Source: an uncultured Bacilli bacterium (lineage in GTDB: Bacteria > Bacillota_I > Bacilli_A > RF39 > UBA660). Taken from it: DNA of 31,575 nucleotides. A program made the translations under genes and the position numbers. Shown in pieces: positions 6,412 to 15,109 of this stretch. The notes beneath the pieces are model-generated. The model did no database searches. It saw nothing but the letters and a program-made list of their open reading frames with translations, and was not told the origin of the DNA. Each line of letters begins with the position of its first letter. Position 1 is the first letter of the stretch. Location of the stretch: NCBI GenBank assembly GCA_910583945.1, contig CAJTYF010000015.1, forward strand, positions 1 through 31,575, written 5' to 3'.

Positions 6412-7924
6412 AAACTTCAATTCTTTGAAATAAAATCTTTGCTTCATTTAAATCATAAATTTCACTATCATTAAATTTCAACTCTTGATTTTTACTATTT
6501 ATTTGGTTCATTATTTTCTCACTTGTCTCTGGTAAAAATGATTGTAAAAACAACGCACAAACTCGAATACTTTCCACTAAATTATAGAGAACCGTCTCCA
6601 GTCTATCTTTTTTACTTTCCTCTTTAGCAAGAACCCAAGGAGTCGTTTCATCAATATATTTGTTACATCTTCTTAAAACTTCAAAAATCTCATCCATAGC
6701 ACTTCCTATTTCAAAAGTATTCATTTTAATATCAACTTTTTCTTCTATCCCATTAACCATAGAAATCAATTCTTCATCCACATTCTCATATACTTTTCTA
6801 TTTTCTAAATGACTATCAAAATACTTTTTTGCCATAGCAATTGTACGGTTCACTAAATTTCCTAAAACATTCACTAAATCTCCATTAATTCGATCAATTA
6901 ACAAATCTCTTGAGAAAACACCATCATTACTAAAAGGAATTTCATGAAGCATAAAATAACGTACTGCATCCACTCCAAACTCTCGCACCAAATCATCCGC
7001 ATATAATACATTTCCTTTAGACTTACTCATCTTCCCATCACTCATAATCAGCCATGGATGACCAAAAATTTGTTTTGGAAGTGGTAAATCAAGACTCATT
7101 AAGAAAGATGGCCAATAAAGCGTATGAAAACGAATAATATCTTTCCCAATCAAATGCAAATCACAGGGCCACCATTTAGAAAATTCATCACTTGATCCAT
7201 CGGGATCATATCCAATATTAGTAATATAATTAGTGAGTGCATCTAACCAGACATACACGACATGTTTGGCATCAAAATCCACTGGAATTCCCCAATCAAA
7301 AGAAGTTCTAGACACACATAAATCCTGTAATCCTGGCTTCAAAAAATTATTAACCATTTCGTTTTTTCTTGCCTCAGGCTGAATAAAATCTGGATGGCTT
7401 TCGATATAGTCCATTAATTGATTTTGATATTTACTTAACTTAAAAAAATAGGCTTCCTCTGTTTTCTCTAAAACTTCTCTTCCACAATCAGGACACTTTC
7501 CGTCCACTAACTGTGACTCTGTCCAAAAAGACTCACAAGGAACGCAATATAAGCCTTTGTACTCTCCTAAATATATATCCCCTTTATCATACATTTTCTT
7601 AAATATTTTTTGTACCACTTGTTCATGATGTTTATCAGTAGTTCTTACAAACTTATCATAAGAAGTATTCATAATATCCCAAATACTTTTTATTTCACTG
7701 GCAACACCATCTACATATTCTTGAGGAGTAACGCCCACTTCCTTTGCCTTTAACTCAATCTTCTCTCCATGCTCATCTGTTCCCGTTTGAAAATAAACGT
7801 CATACCCTTTTAATCTTTTATACCTTGCAATAGCATCCGCTAAAACAATCTCATAAGTATTTCCAATATGAGGTTTACTAGACGTATATGCAATGGCTGT
7901 TGATATATAATATTTTTCTTTCAT
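6410..7924 (-). CDS. metG: Methionyl-tRNA synthetase
   Basis: MetRS charges tRNA-Met with methionine in the cytoplasm. The class I signatures are present: PHIGN (HIGH) at residues 18-22 and KMSKSKGN near residue 298. The zinc knuckle in the connective peptide has CVPC and CPDC, the four-cysteine single-knuckle form. At 504 residues it lacks the C-terminal dimerisation and tRNA-binding (EMAP-like) domain of the about 660-residue Bacillus enzyme, ending soon after the anticodon-binding helical domain; such short forms exist in other bacteria. The ATG follows GAGGTAG. It lies 169 bases downstream of the T-box operon and in front of tatD, its usual neighbour. It may be read from the T-box promoter, as no clear terminator separates them. 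Confidence 0.98.
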   Translation of the reverse strand: MKEKYYISTAIAYTSSKPHIGNTYEIVLADAIARYKRLKGYDVYFQTGTDEHGEKIELKAKEVGVTPQEYVDGVASEIKSIWDIMNTSYDKFVRTTDKHHEQVVQKIFKKMYDKGDIYLGEYKGLYCVPCESFWTESQLVDGKCPDCGREVLEKTEEAYFFKLSKYQNQLMDYIESHPDFIQPEARKNEMVNNFLKPGLQDLCVSRTSFDWGIPVDFDAKHVVYVWLDALTNYITNIGYDPDGSSDEFSKWWPCDLHLIGKDIIRFHTLYWPSFLMSLDLPLPKQIFGHPWLIMSDGKMSKSKGNVLYADDLVREFGVDAVRYFMLHEIPFSNDGVFSRDLLIDRINGDLVNVLGNLVNRTIAMAKKYFDSHLENRKVYENVDEELISMVNGIEEKVDIKMNTFEIGSAMDEIFEVLRRCNKYIDETTPWVLAKEESKKDRLETVLYNLVESIRVCALFLQSFLPETSEKIMNQINSKNQELKFNDSEIYDLNEAKILFQRIEV

Positions 7925-8093
7925 TTTCTACCTCTTTTCTTATTTTATAAAATTTTTTTAATTTTTTATTAATAACCCTCACTATTTTAATCACTTCATT
8001 ATTTAAGTAGGGATAGTCATCAATAAACTAAACTTGCGGTATCTTCTTGCTCCTGTAACCATTATTACTTTATTCATAACATTCCTCTCTTAT
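7925..8093 (-). other. Gene remnant between the kinase gene and metG
   Basis: A strong ribosome binding site (GAGAGG) and ATG at 8077 open a 24-codon frame, MNKVIMVTGARRYRKFSLLM, which stops at 8003. The opening looks like the start of a nucleotide-binding protein. Another frame overlapping its end continues as DDYPYLNNEVIKIVRVINKK, so a longer gene may have decayed by deletion and frameshift. The remainder is AT-rich spacer before metG. It could alternatively be a small peptide gene. Confidence 0.4.
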
Positions 8094-8645
8094 CTATTTT
8101 ATTTTTTTAGTTCTTTTCTTTTCTAAAGAAATGCCATACTCCTCTAATGCCTCTGATAAATATTGTAAAGGTTTTATAACTATTTTCTCATAACCTTTCA
8201 CTTGTTCAAACAAATCTATCAACCCTGAAAATTCCTTTTCTCTTCTCGCGATAAAAGCCTCACGATTTCCTCTGTTTCTAAAACGCTCTACATACTCTTC
8301 AAAATTATCCCTTCTAGGTGCTACCAAAATGACTCTCAAATTTTCACAGTTTTCTTGTATAACAAATTGATCATAAGCATCAAAAACATGGTCAATAAAT
8401 GGTGAAACAACAATTTTACCAGCATTTAATAAATGAATGGCATCTCTAAGAAAATTTTGCGGATAATCTGGATTTTCTGTCCTCAAATGAGTAGATCCTT
8501 TTCTCTGTTCCAAAGGTAACTGTCTGATAGATAAGTCATAAATGTATTTATAATCTTGAAAATCAAAATCAACCACATTCTCATATTGCTTTTCTAATTC
8601 AGTTTTTCCAGTTCCCATATAAGCCATGATCAATATCTTTTCCAC
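8094..8645 (-). CDS. P-loop nucleotide kinase-like protein, substrate unknown
   Basis: The 183-residue protein has a Walker A motif near its N-terminus (AYMGTGKT, residues 8-15), an acidic DFDFQDYKY segment that resembles the substrate Asp region of small nucleotide kinases, VVSPF, and a lid-like basic stretch (APRRDNFEEYVERFRNRG). This pattern fits the adenylate-kinase-like P-loop superfamily, but I do not recognise a named gene, and a role in nucleotide or RNA-end phosphorylation is inference only. The GTG start at 8645 follows AAAGGAG at ideal spacing. It is the third gene of the T-box operon, 12 bases after the AlaX gene. It ends in a lysine-rich tail (KKRTKKIK). Confidence 0.7.
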   Translation of the reverse strand: MEKILIMAYMGTGKTELEKQYENVVDFDFQDYKYIYDLSIRQLPLEQRKGSTHLRTENPDYPQNFLRDAIHLLNAGKIVVSPFIDHVFDAYDQFVIQENCENLRVILVAPRRDNFEEYVERFRNRGNREAFIARREKEFSGLIDLFEQVKGYEKIVIKPLQYLSEALEEYGISLEKKRTKKIK

Positions 8646-8657
8646 AATATTTCTCCT

Positions 8658-9335
8658 TTAATCTTCTAATTTAATTTTTATGGTTTGATGCCCCTTTTTA
8701 GAAGAATAATCAAAACTAATTTTTCCAATTTCTTTTACATCATCTGCATGAATACCCCCACAAGGAATGATATAATCTTTATACTTCCAATAGCGATATC
8801 CTTCCTTTTCTAAATCAGGATAAGTAACCATTTTACCTCCCTTATCAATCTCTGAAGTTATCTTTGAATACACTTCATCCATTAATTCCTTAGTAATTCT
8901 TTCCTCTTGATATTGATTGATAGCGGTACCATCTGTATTAATCATTGATAAAGTGGGATATTCTATCTCTTCCAATACTTGTACTATAAAATAATGCAAT
9001 AAATGAAGCGCTGAATGCAAACGCATTTGCTGATAACGAAACGCCCAGTTAAGAAAAACTTGCACTTCTTTCCCTACCCAACTTTCTTCATTTTTATTTT
9101 CTATTTCTAATAAAGCAACAGATCGGCCATTAAAATCTTTCACTGTATTCACAACATTAAACTCAGTGCCATCGACAAAAATAGAACCTCTATCTCCTTT
9201 TTGACCTCCTCCTTGCGGATAAAAAATATTCTTTTCTAACACAAGATAATGCTTATCATTTTGAACGAAATCCTCTAAAACATTTGTTTTTACTTCTTTT
9301 AAATACTTATTTTTATAAATAAATGCTTCTTCCAT
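8658..9335 (-). CDS. AlaX-type alanyl-tRNA editing protein
   Basis: A stand-alone homologue of the AlaRS editing domain (225 residues), which hydrolyses Ser- or Gly-mischarged tRNA-Ala in the cytoplasm. It has the N-terminal beta domain with FYPQGGGQKGDRG, then the zinc and catalytic motif RLHSALHLLH (about residues 105-115) and the second half of the zinc site CGGIHADD (Cys192, His196). The family has been divided into AlaX-S, -M and -L by length; this one is of medium size. The ATG follows AGGAGGAG. It sits 8 bases after the threonine-aldolase-like gene under the same T-box leader, linking tRNA quality control to an amino-acid enzyme that may change serine, threonine or glycine pools. Confidence 0.92.
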   Translation of the reverse strand: MEEAFIYKNKYLKEVKTNVLEDFVQNDKHYLVLEKNIFYPQGGGQKGDRGSIFVDGTEFNVVNTVKDFNGRSVALLEIENKNEESWVGKEVQVFLNWAFRYQQMRLHSALHLLHYFIVQVLEEIEYPTLSMINTDGTAINQYQEERITKELMDEVYSKITSEIDKGGKMVTYPDLEKEGYRYWKYKDYIIPCGGIHADDVKEIGKISFDYSSKKGHQTIKIKLED

Positions 9336-9343
9336 AGCTCCTC

Positions 9344-10384
9344 CTATTTTTTATAATTTTCAATATCTTTAATTAATTCTAATACATCTTCCCTTTTGGT
9401 CGCCCAACTCGTAACCAAACGTACAGCACTAAAATTTTCATCTATTTTTTTCCAAACCAAGAAAGAATATTTATGAAGTAACTGATTAGTTAAATCATTT
9501 GGAAGAATAGGAAACTGTTGATTCGTCGGTGAATCATACAAAAAAGAATAACCAGAATTAGCAATCGCATCCTTTAACTCTAATGCTAAATCAACTGCAT
9601 GACGAGCCAAATTAAAATAAAGATTATTTTCAAACAACACATCAAATTGAATTCCAAGTAATCTTCCCTTTAATAATAAACCACCCTTTTGTTTCATATG
9701 ATAACGGAAATTTTCTTGCAAATTAGAATTGGTAATAACAAGAGCCTCGCCAATTAAAGCCCCTATTTTACCTCCTCCAATATAAAATACATCACACAAA
9801 TGGGCAACATCGGATAAAGTTAAATCATTTTGTGGCGAAACCAACCCATAACCAAGCCTTGCTCCATCAATATATAAAGGCAAATGACATTTTTGACAAG
9901 TTTCATAAATTGACTCTAGTTCTCTTTTAGAATAAAGAAGTCCTCCCTCTGTAGGCAAAGAAAGATAAACCATACCTGGTTGCACGACGTGTTCACGAAC
10001 GGGATCATTATAATGTTCCTCATAAACTTTCAAAATGTCTTCACTTGTTAACTTTCCGTCAGAAGTTGGAACAACTAGGACTTTATGACCAGTTGCTTCA
10101 ATTGCCCCTGTTTCATGGACATTTATATGTCCTGTATCCGCCGAGATTACCCCTTGATAAGACTTTAATATAGAAGAAATCACAATCATATTCGTTTGAG
10201 TTCCTCCAATTAAGAAATGAACATCTGCTGCATGGCTTTCACATAACTTCTTTATTTTTTCTTTAGCCTTCTTTGAATACACATCTTCCCCATAACCTGG
10301 CAACTGAAGAAAATTCGTTTCATTTAATTTTTCTAAAATTTCCAAACAAGCTCCTTCAGCATAATCACAATTAAAATAAATCAT
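9344..10384 (-). CDS. Threonine-aldolase-like PLP enzyme
   Basis: The protein (346 residues) belongs to the beta-eliminating lyase/low-specificity L-threonine aldolase family, PLP enzymes of fold type I that split L-threonine or allo-threonine to glycine and acetaldehyde. Visible features are YGEDVYSKKA near the N-terminus, FLIGGTQTNMIVIS for phosphate binding, the histidine stacking on PLP in HVHETGAIE-like sequence (GHINVHETG), PLYIDGARLGYGL with the Asp and Arg that hold the cofactor, and YIGGGKIGAL with the Schiff-base Lys206. The GGGK context is typical of Bacillota members that are only annotated as aldolase by similarity, so exact substrate is uncertain. The ATG follows AAAGGAGG. It is first in the T-box operon. 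Confidence 0.88.
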   Translation of the reverse strand: MIYFNCDYAEGACLEILEKLNETNFLQLPGYGEDVYSKKAKEKIKKLCESHAADVHFLIGGTQTNMIVISSILKSYQGVISADTGHINVHETGAIEATGHKVLVVPTSDGKLTSEDILKVYEEHYNDPVREHVVQPGMVYLSLPTEGGLLYSKRELESIYETCQKCHLPLYIDGARLGYGLVSPQNDLTLSDVAHLCDVFYIGGGKIGALIGEALVITNSNLQENFRYHMKQKGGLLLKGRLLGIQFDVLFENNLYFNLARHAVDLALELKDAIANSGYSFLYDSPTNQQFPILPNDLTNQLLHKYSFLVWKKIDENFSAVRLVTSWATKREDVLELIKDIENYKK

Positions 10385-10404
10385 TTAAATACCTCCTTTA
10401 AATT

Positions 10405-10603
10405 AAAAAAAATCACAAATTAAGGACGAGCAAAACCCGTGGTACCACCTTAATTCATGATTTTATTCATGCACTTTAATTCGTAACGAGAATAAATCGC
10501 TTTAACTCCAGAACCATGTTCCTATGTTTTTCTTTATTTGTTTTCACCAAACACAAACTCTCTATAAAAGTCCAAAATAGTACTCTTTCCTTCTTCATTA
10601 ATT
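10405..10603 (-). promoter_or_regulatory. T-box riboswitch leader with terminator
   Basis: The minus-strand leader carries the T-box core GGTGGTACCACGGG (about 10436-10449), whose TGGT bulge reads the uncharged tRNA end. Upstream it has stem I hallmarks: AGAGAG at 10558-10563, TTTGGTGAAAAC, AGTA, and GGAACATGGTTCTGGAG at 10506-10522, which should contain the specifier. Readings there are ATG (Met, 10515-10517) and ACA (Thr, 10517-10519); I lean to ATG by spacing to the GAG. The terminator stem pairs AATTAAGG (10448-10455) with CCTTAATT (10418-10425) and is followed by eight Ts (10405-10412). Uncharged tRNA would prevent termination and turn on the three genes downstream, possibly metG as well. 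Confidence 0.92.
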
Positions 10604-10609
10604 AAAAGT

Positions 10610-10638
10610 ATCTTAACATACATTTTTCTCACTTTCAA
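10610..10638 (-). promoter_or_regulatory. Promoter of the T-box operon
   Basis: TTGAAA (10633-10638) and TAAGAT (10610-10615) lie 17 bases apart on the minus strand. The -35 box overlaps the spoVT stop codon. Start near 10603 gives a leader of about 220 bases. Confidence 0.7.
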
Positions 10639-11150
10639 GAAATATCAATTTTACTACTAATTAAAACCGTAATTAATTTTAATAAATGAATATATTCTTC
10701 TTTTAGTTCCTTTTCATCATAAATCATTACTAAACCCAAACAATCCGTAGAAGTAATAATTGGCATGATAAAATAATAGCCTTTCAAATCTTCATTAAAA
10801 TGATAAACTTGTAAATTATTTTTTAAAACACTTTCTCGATTTTGAATACAATTAATAAGATTCTTATCTAAATTGGCTTGAATCAAACCCTCTTTATTAC
10901 TATAAATGACCTTTTCACGATCGGTAACAATAAGTTGATTATCATAAACTTGGATAATGAGATTTCCTACACTTTTAATCATTTCTTCATAATCTTTTAT
11001 CTTGGAATACTTTTTTAAAATCATGCGATCCGCTTCAACAAAGATTTCTAAATTTTCTCCTTCTCTTATTCCTAAATTTCTTCTAATTTCTTTCGGTAAA
11101 ACAATTCTCCCTAATTCGTCAATTCTTCTTATGACTCCAGTTGACTTCAT
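10635..11150 (-). CDS. spoVT: SpoVT-like AbrB-family transcription regulator
   Basis: SpoVT is a sporulation regulator that tunes sigma-G-dependent genes in the forespore. The first 50 residues are an AbrB swapped-hairpin DNA-binding domain (MKSTGVIRRIDELGRIVLPK ... IRRNLGIREGENLEIF) nearly identical to the family consensus. The rest (about residues 55-171) is a GAF-like regulatory domain (NLIIQVYDNQLIVTD ... YYFIMPIITSTDCLGLVMI). Total length (171) fits Bacillus SpoVT (178) rather than the shorter AbrB. It follows mfd, as in Bacillus, which supports the name. The ATG follows TAAGGAG at about 10 bases. It is separated from mfd by a terminator and has its own promoter. A different AbrB/GAF regulator used outside sporulation cannot be excluded. 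Confidence 0.88.
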   Translation of the reverse strand: MKSTGVIRRIDELGRIVLPKEIRRNLGIREGENLEIFVEADRMILKKYSKIKDYEEMIKSVGNLIIQVYDNQLIVTDREKVIYSNKEGLIQANLDKNLINCIQNRESVLKNNLQVYHFNEDLKGYYFIMPIITSTDCLGLVMIYDEKELKEEYIHLLKLITVLISSKIDIS

Positions 11151-11195
11151 GGACTAACAGCTCCTTACGTATATAGTTTGAAACAGCAAAATAAA

Positions 11196-11201
11196 ATTAT
11201 A
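11196..11201 (-). promoter_or_regulatory. -10 element in front of spoVT
   Basis: A perfect TATAAT at 11196-11201 is followed at normal distance by spoVT. The -35 region (TTATCT at 17 bases) is poor. No clear sigma-G type promoter was recognised. Confidence 0.45.
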
Positions 11202-11275
11202 CTATCTAAAATAAAAATAGATAAAAAAGGAAAAAACAAGTTTTACGATAATATTTATTATAGAGGATAAAATAC

Positions 11276-11313
11276 AAAAAGAACTCAAACTTATTAATAA
11301 TTGAGCTCTTTTA
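11276..11313 (-). terminator. Intrinsic terminator after mfd
   Basis: The arms AAAAGAGCTCAA and TTTGAGTTCTTTT (minus strand) form a long stem with one G-T pair and an 11-base AT loop. T residues follow. It ends the dnaX-mfd cluster and insulates spoVT. Confidence 0.8.
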
Positions 11314-11319
11314 ATCCTT

Positions 11320-14300
11320 TTAAGAATCTTTTATATCATCATAAATAAGTTCTAATAAAGGAACAAAGAAATACAAAAAATGTTTAGTATTGGGTTTAAT
11401 CAAATATTGAATACCAATTTTTTTATTTGCATATTTAAAATTAAAGTGAGAACTGATATTAAAAGCTTCTAAAAATAACTTATCCCCTTTTAATTTTATC
11501 GAATACTTTTCAGGAATTTCTAGTTCAACCATTCGATCCGTTTGTTTCACATTGACAATTTCTAATTTATAAGCTAACTTTTCAAACCATTCTTCATACA
11601 TATAAATTTCCATCTCTTCCGTTACTTTTCCAAATCGATCTTCTAAAATAGATTTAATCCTATCCATAGAAGTTTTAGAATCCACTTCATTAATGAGTTG
11701 ATGAATTTCTATTTTCATATCTTCATCACTCGCATAATCATCACTAATATGTGTACTCACATTCACTAAAGATTTATTATCAGTATCTTCTTCCATGACT
11801 TCTTCTCCATTTAATCTTCGAATTTCTTCTTCAATCATTTTCATATATAAAGATAAACCAATGGCATCAACAAACCCAGCTTGTTCACTCCCTAGAATAT
11901 CTCCAGCCCCTCGCAAAGATAAATCTCTCATCGCAATGCGGTACCCACTACCAAGCTCAGTAAAATCTTTAATCGCCTGTAATCTCTTCACCGCTATATC
12001 ATTTAAAACTTTACTTTTACTATATAACAAATACGCATAAGCAATGCGATTACCTCTTCCAACGCGTCCTCTAATTTGATAAAGTTGACTTAATCCAAAA
12101 TGATCCGCATCATAAATGATAAGAGTATTAGCATTCTGAATATCAATACCCGTTTCAATAATCGTCGTACAAATTAAAATATCAAATTCAAAATTAACAA
12201 AAGATTCCATTATTCGATCAAGGTCATTTTTACTCATTTGTCCATGAGCATATTCTACACGAGCTTCTGGAACCAAATTACGAATTTTAGCTGTAAAATC
12301 ATGAATACTAGCCACTTTATTATACAAAATAAAAACTTGTCCCTTACGAGATAACTCTTTATAAATCGCATCTTTAACTAACAAATCTTGTTCACTTACC
12401 ACATAAGTTTGCACAGGATAACGATTGACGGGAGCCGTATCAATAATAGATAAATCCCTTAGACCACTCATCGCCATTTTTAATGTTCTAGGAATAGGTG
12501 TTGCGGAAAGTGTTAAAACATTAACGTTATTTTTTAATTTTTTAATCTTTTCTTTATGTGTGACGCCAAAGCGTTGTTCTTCATCCACCACAAGTAAACC
12601 TAAACGAAAAGGCATAATATCATCGCTAAGCAAACGATGCGTCCCAAAAAGAATATCTATCTTTCCTTTTTTAAAATCATCTAAAATGCGCGTTGTCTCT
12701 TTTTTTGAAGTAAAACGATTCAGTAAAGCAATCTCAATAGGGTAATTTTGAAAACGCACTTTAGCGGAATTGAATTGTTGTTTAGATAAAATCGTAGTTG
12801 GACATAGATATAGGACTTGATGATCATTCAAAACCGTTTTAAAAATTGCTCGAAAAGCCACTTCTGTCTTTCCAAAACCTACATCACCACATAGCAAACG
12901 ATCCATCGGAACAGAACTTCTCAAATCATTTTGAACATCTTCTATAGCTTTAACTTGATCACGGGTGACTTCGTAAGGAAATTCCATCGCAAACAAATCC
13001 TCCATCGCATCATCTTTATAAGGATCACCTTTCGTTTGACTACGAATAGCATACAGCCTCATCAACTCTTCAGAAATATCTTTAATTTTCTTTTGGGCTT
13101 GTCTTTTCTTTAATTCCCAAGAAGTACTATCAAGCTTATTAACCTTAGGTTTCAATCCTTCTTTATCAGTATATTTATAAATACTAGAAATCTTTTCAAC
13201 TGGAATATAAACCTTGTCCTCTCCTAAATAATTAATTTGAATAAAATCTTTTTTCAAATCTCGTTGCTTAAGAGTTACCACGCCATTATAAATTCCTATT
13301 CCATGACTTCGATGAACCACGTAATCCCCCAGCGTTAAATGATCAATGGAATGAATTCTTTTCCCTATTTTTAATACATTGTGATATTTAATATTTTCCA
13401 TTCGTACTTCTTCAATATCAAATTCAGAAATAAGAACTAAATCATCAAAAATAAAACCTTTATTCACTTTCTTTTTTAGAATATTAATACCATTTTCAAA
13501 AAGTTCATCTTTTACAAATTGACTTCTTTCAAATAAATCGTGAATTTCTTTAATTTGATTATCTCTTGATAAACAAAACAAAATCGTTTTTTTATGACTT
13601 AACCAAGCCTCAACCTTTTCTTTTAAAAGTTCAAAATCGGAATGAAAGTTTTCAATTTCCTTTGATTGATAGTTAATAACACTTAAAGCACAAGTTTGTT
13701 CATTTTCAATTGAATCAATACGTAACCATTCTTCCACCATAATTTCATCAAAAGAAAACATTAAATTTTGGTCCATCAACGCATTACTTTTTTTATACTC
13801 TAAAACATCTTGTTCTAATTTTTCATACCCGGCTATAATTTGTTGATAATCGTAATAAACGACAAAAGGATTCGTGTAAGTTACTAGCGAACTGACACCT
13901 TCCTCAATAATTTCATCAAAAGGTGTAATAGACACTTCCATTAAATTTTCTAAAGACCTTTGCGTATTTTCATCGAAAGAACGAATGGATTCAACCGAAT
14001 CACCAAAAAATTCTATTCGAATTGGATGATCCAAAAATGTAGGAAAAACATCAACAATAAAACCACGTACCGCATAATTTCCAGTAGCGGTTACCAAGGA
14101 ATCTCGAACGTATCCAAAAGTTTCTAAAGATTCAATTAGTTTTTCTCTAGAAATGGTGTCATTTAATTTTAAATTTAATTTGGAAAGACTCGAAGTTTCT
14201 AAGCTAGGTAAATATTTTAAATACCCCATAAGATTCGTAACAATAATAGCTTTACCATCATTTAACTTATCCAAAGTTTCTAAGCGTTTAACTTTTAAAT

Positions 14301-14544
14301 CCGGTGAAACTGCTAAAGCAACACTAGATAAAAAATCATCCATAGGAAATAAAAGGGTACGTTCAGTATAAGTACTTAATAAAGAATACAATTGATTGCA
14401 TTCATAAAGAGAATTGGTAACCACAAGAAGATTTTTATCACTTTTTTCAAATAAATAAAGCAAATAAAAAACATTTAACTCTTTCGTTAAACCTACAACA
14501 TGACAATTTTTTTCAAATTTAAATTTTTCATTAATCCATTTCAT
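11320..14544 (-). CDS. mfd: Transcription-repair coupling factor Mfd
   Basis: Mfd removes RNA polymerase stalled at DNA lesions and recruits UvrA. Length is about 1074 residues, some 100 shorter than Bacillus Mfd. In order: UvrB-homology region (LFPMDDFLSSVA, VRGFIVDVFP), the RNA polymerase interaction domain (LTLGDYVVHRSHGIGIYNGV, YLGEDKVYIPVEKI), the RecG-like helicase with Walker A GDVGFGKTEV, DEEQRFG box, SATPIPRTL, TIIETGIDI and QIRGRVGRG, then a C-terminal regulatory domain. The start ATG at 14544 is preceded by AAGGTGA, which overlaps the pth stop codon; an upstream in-frame extension lacks a site. Many small antisense frames inside it are shadows. Confidence 0.98.
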   Translation of the reverse strand: MKWINEKFKFEKNCHVVGLTKELNVFYLLYLFEKSDKNLLVVTNSLYECNQLYSLLSTYTERTLLFPMDDFLSSVALAVSPDLKVKRLETLDKLNDGKAIIVTNLMGYLKYLPSLETSSLSKLNLKLNDTISREKLIESLETFGYVRDSLVTATGNYAVRGFIVDVFPTFLDHPIRIEFFGDSVESIRSFDENTQRSLENLMEVSITPFDEIIEEGVSSLVTYTNPFVVYYDYQQIIAGYEKLEQDVLEYKKSNALMDQNLMFSFDEIMVEEWLRIDSIENEQTCALSVINYQSKEIENFHSDFELLKEKVEAWLSHKKTILFCLSRDNQIKEIHDLFERSQFVKDELFENGINILKKKVNKGFIFDDLVLISEFDIEEVRMENIKYHNVLKIGKRIHSIDHLTLGDYVVHRSHGIGIYNGVVTLKQRDLKKDFIQINYLGEDKVYIPVEKISSIYKYTDKEGLKPKVNKLDSTSWELKKRQAQKKIKDISEELMRLYAIRSQTKGDPYKDDAMEDLFAMEFPYEVTRDQVKAIEDVQNDLRSSVPMDRLLCGDVGFGKTEVAFRAIFKTVLNDHQVLYLCPTTILSKQQFNSAKVRFQNYPIEIALLNRFTSKKETTRILDDFKKGKIDILFGTHRLLSDDIMPFRLGLLVVDEEQRFGVTHKEKIKKLKNNVNVLTLSATPIPRTLKMAMSGLRDLSIIDTAPVNRYPVQTYVVSEQDLLVKDAIYKELSRKGQVFILYNKVASIHDFTAKIRNLVPEARVEYAHGQMSKNDLDRIMESFVNFEFDILICTTIIETGIDIQNANTLIIYDADHFGLSQLYQIRGRVGRGNRIAYAYLLYSKSKVLNDIAVKRLQAIKDFTELGSGYRIAMRDLSLRGAGDILGSEQAGFVDAIGLSLYMKMIEEEIRRLNGEEVMEEDTDNKSLVNVSTHISDDYASDEDMKIEIHQLINEVDSKTSMDRIKSILEDRFGKVTEEMEIYMYEEWFEKLAYKLEIVNVKQTDRMVELEIPEKYSIKLKGDKLFLEAFNISSHFNFKYANKKIGIQYLIKPNTKHFLYFFVPLLELIYDDIKDS

Positions 14545-14548
14545 TCCA

Positions 14549-15103
14549 TCACCTTGTATTTGCAAATTGAATAGCTTTTTGAACGCCCTCTTGGATAAAA
14601 ATATCTATAATTTTCTTAAACATCTCTTGATTTTTTTCAAGAAGGCTAGACTCTTCTTTAGAAAATTTTCCTAAAACATAAGAAATGGTATCTCTATTTT
14701 TAGTAGTATCAGCTATGCCTATTTTAAGACGTGCAAAATTCTCACTTTTTAAGTGTGCAATAATTGATTTAATCCCATTATGCCCTCCAGATGAACTATT
14801 CGTTTTCATTTTATATTGACCAATCGTTAAATCTAAATCATCCTGAATAACCAAAACATCTTCAAGCGAAATATCATAATAATTGATAGCTTTAATAACC
14901 GATTGACCAGATAAATTCATAAATGTTTGCGGTTTTAAAAATAACACTTTTTCGCCTTGAATCGTCATCATTTTAATAAGACCATCAAACTTTTTTTGAA
15001 AATCATTTTCTGAACAATAAAAATCAACAACTTGAAAACCAACGTTATGTCTTGTATTTTCATATTCTTTCCCTGGATTTCCTAAACCAACTATTAATTT
15101 CAA
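14549..15103 (-). CDS. pth: Peptidyl-tRNA hydrolase
   Basis: Pth recycles peptidyl-tRNA that drops off the ribosome by cutting the peptide-tRNA ester. The 184-residue sequence has LIVGLGNPGKEYENTRHNVG with the catalytic His, LKPQTFMNLSG with the conserved Asn, QDDLDLTIGQYKMK with the catalytic-site Asp, and SSGGHNGIKSI. This is the normal bacterial form. The start is TTG at 15103, six bases after AGGAAGTGA. It is followed by mfd with 4 bases between stop and start, the same pth-mfd order as in Bacillus; the ancestral yabK gene between them is missing. Confidence 0.97.
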   Translation of the reverse strand: MKLIVGLGNPGKEYENTRHNVGFQVVDFYCSENDFQKKFDGLIKMMTIQGEKVLFLKPQTFMNLSGQSVIKAINYYDISLEDVLVIQDDLDLTIGQYKMKTNSSSGGHNGIKSIIAHLKSENFARLKIGIADTTKNRDTISYVLGKFSKEESSLLEKNQEMFKKIIDIFIQEGVQKAIQFANTR

Positions 15104-15109
15104 CTTAAA

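Noticed and set aside
11795..14371. Several plus-strand open frames inside mfd
   Set aside because: They are antisense shadows of a well-conserved gene, have no ribosome binding sites and encode unnatural Ser/Phe/Ile-rich sequences. The same holds for plus-strand frames inside gyrA, dnaX, recF, dnaN and dnaA.
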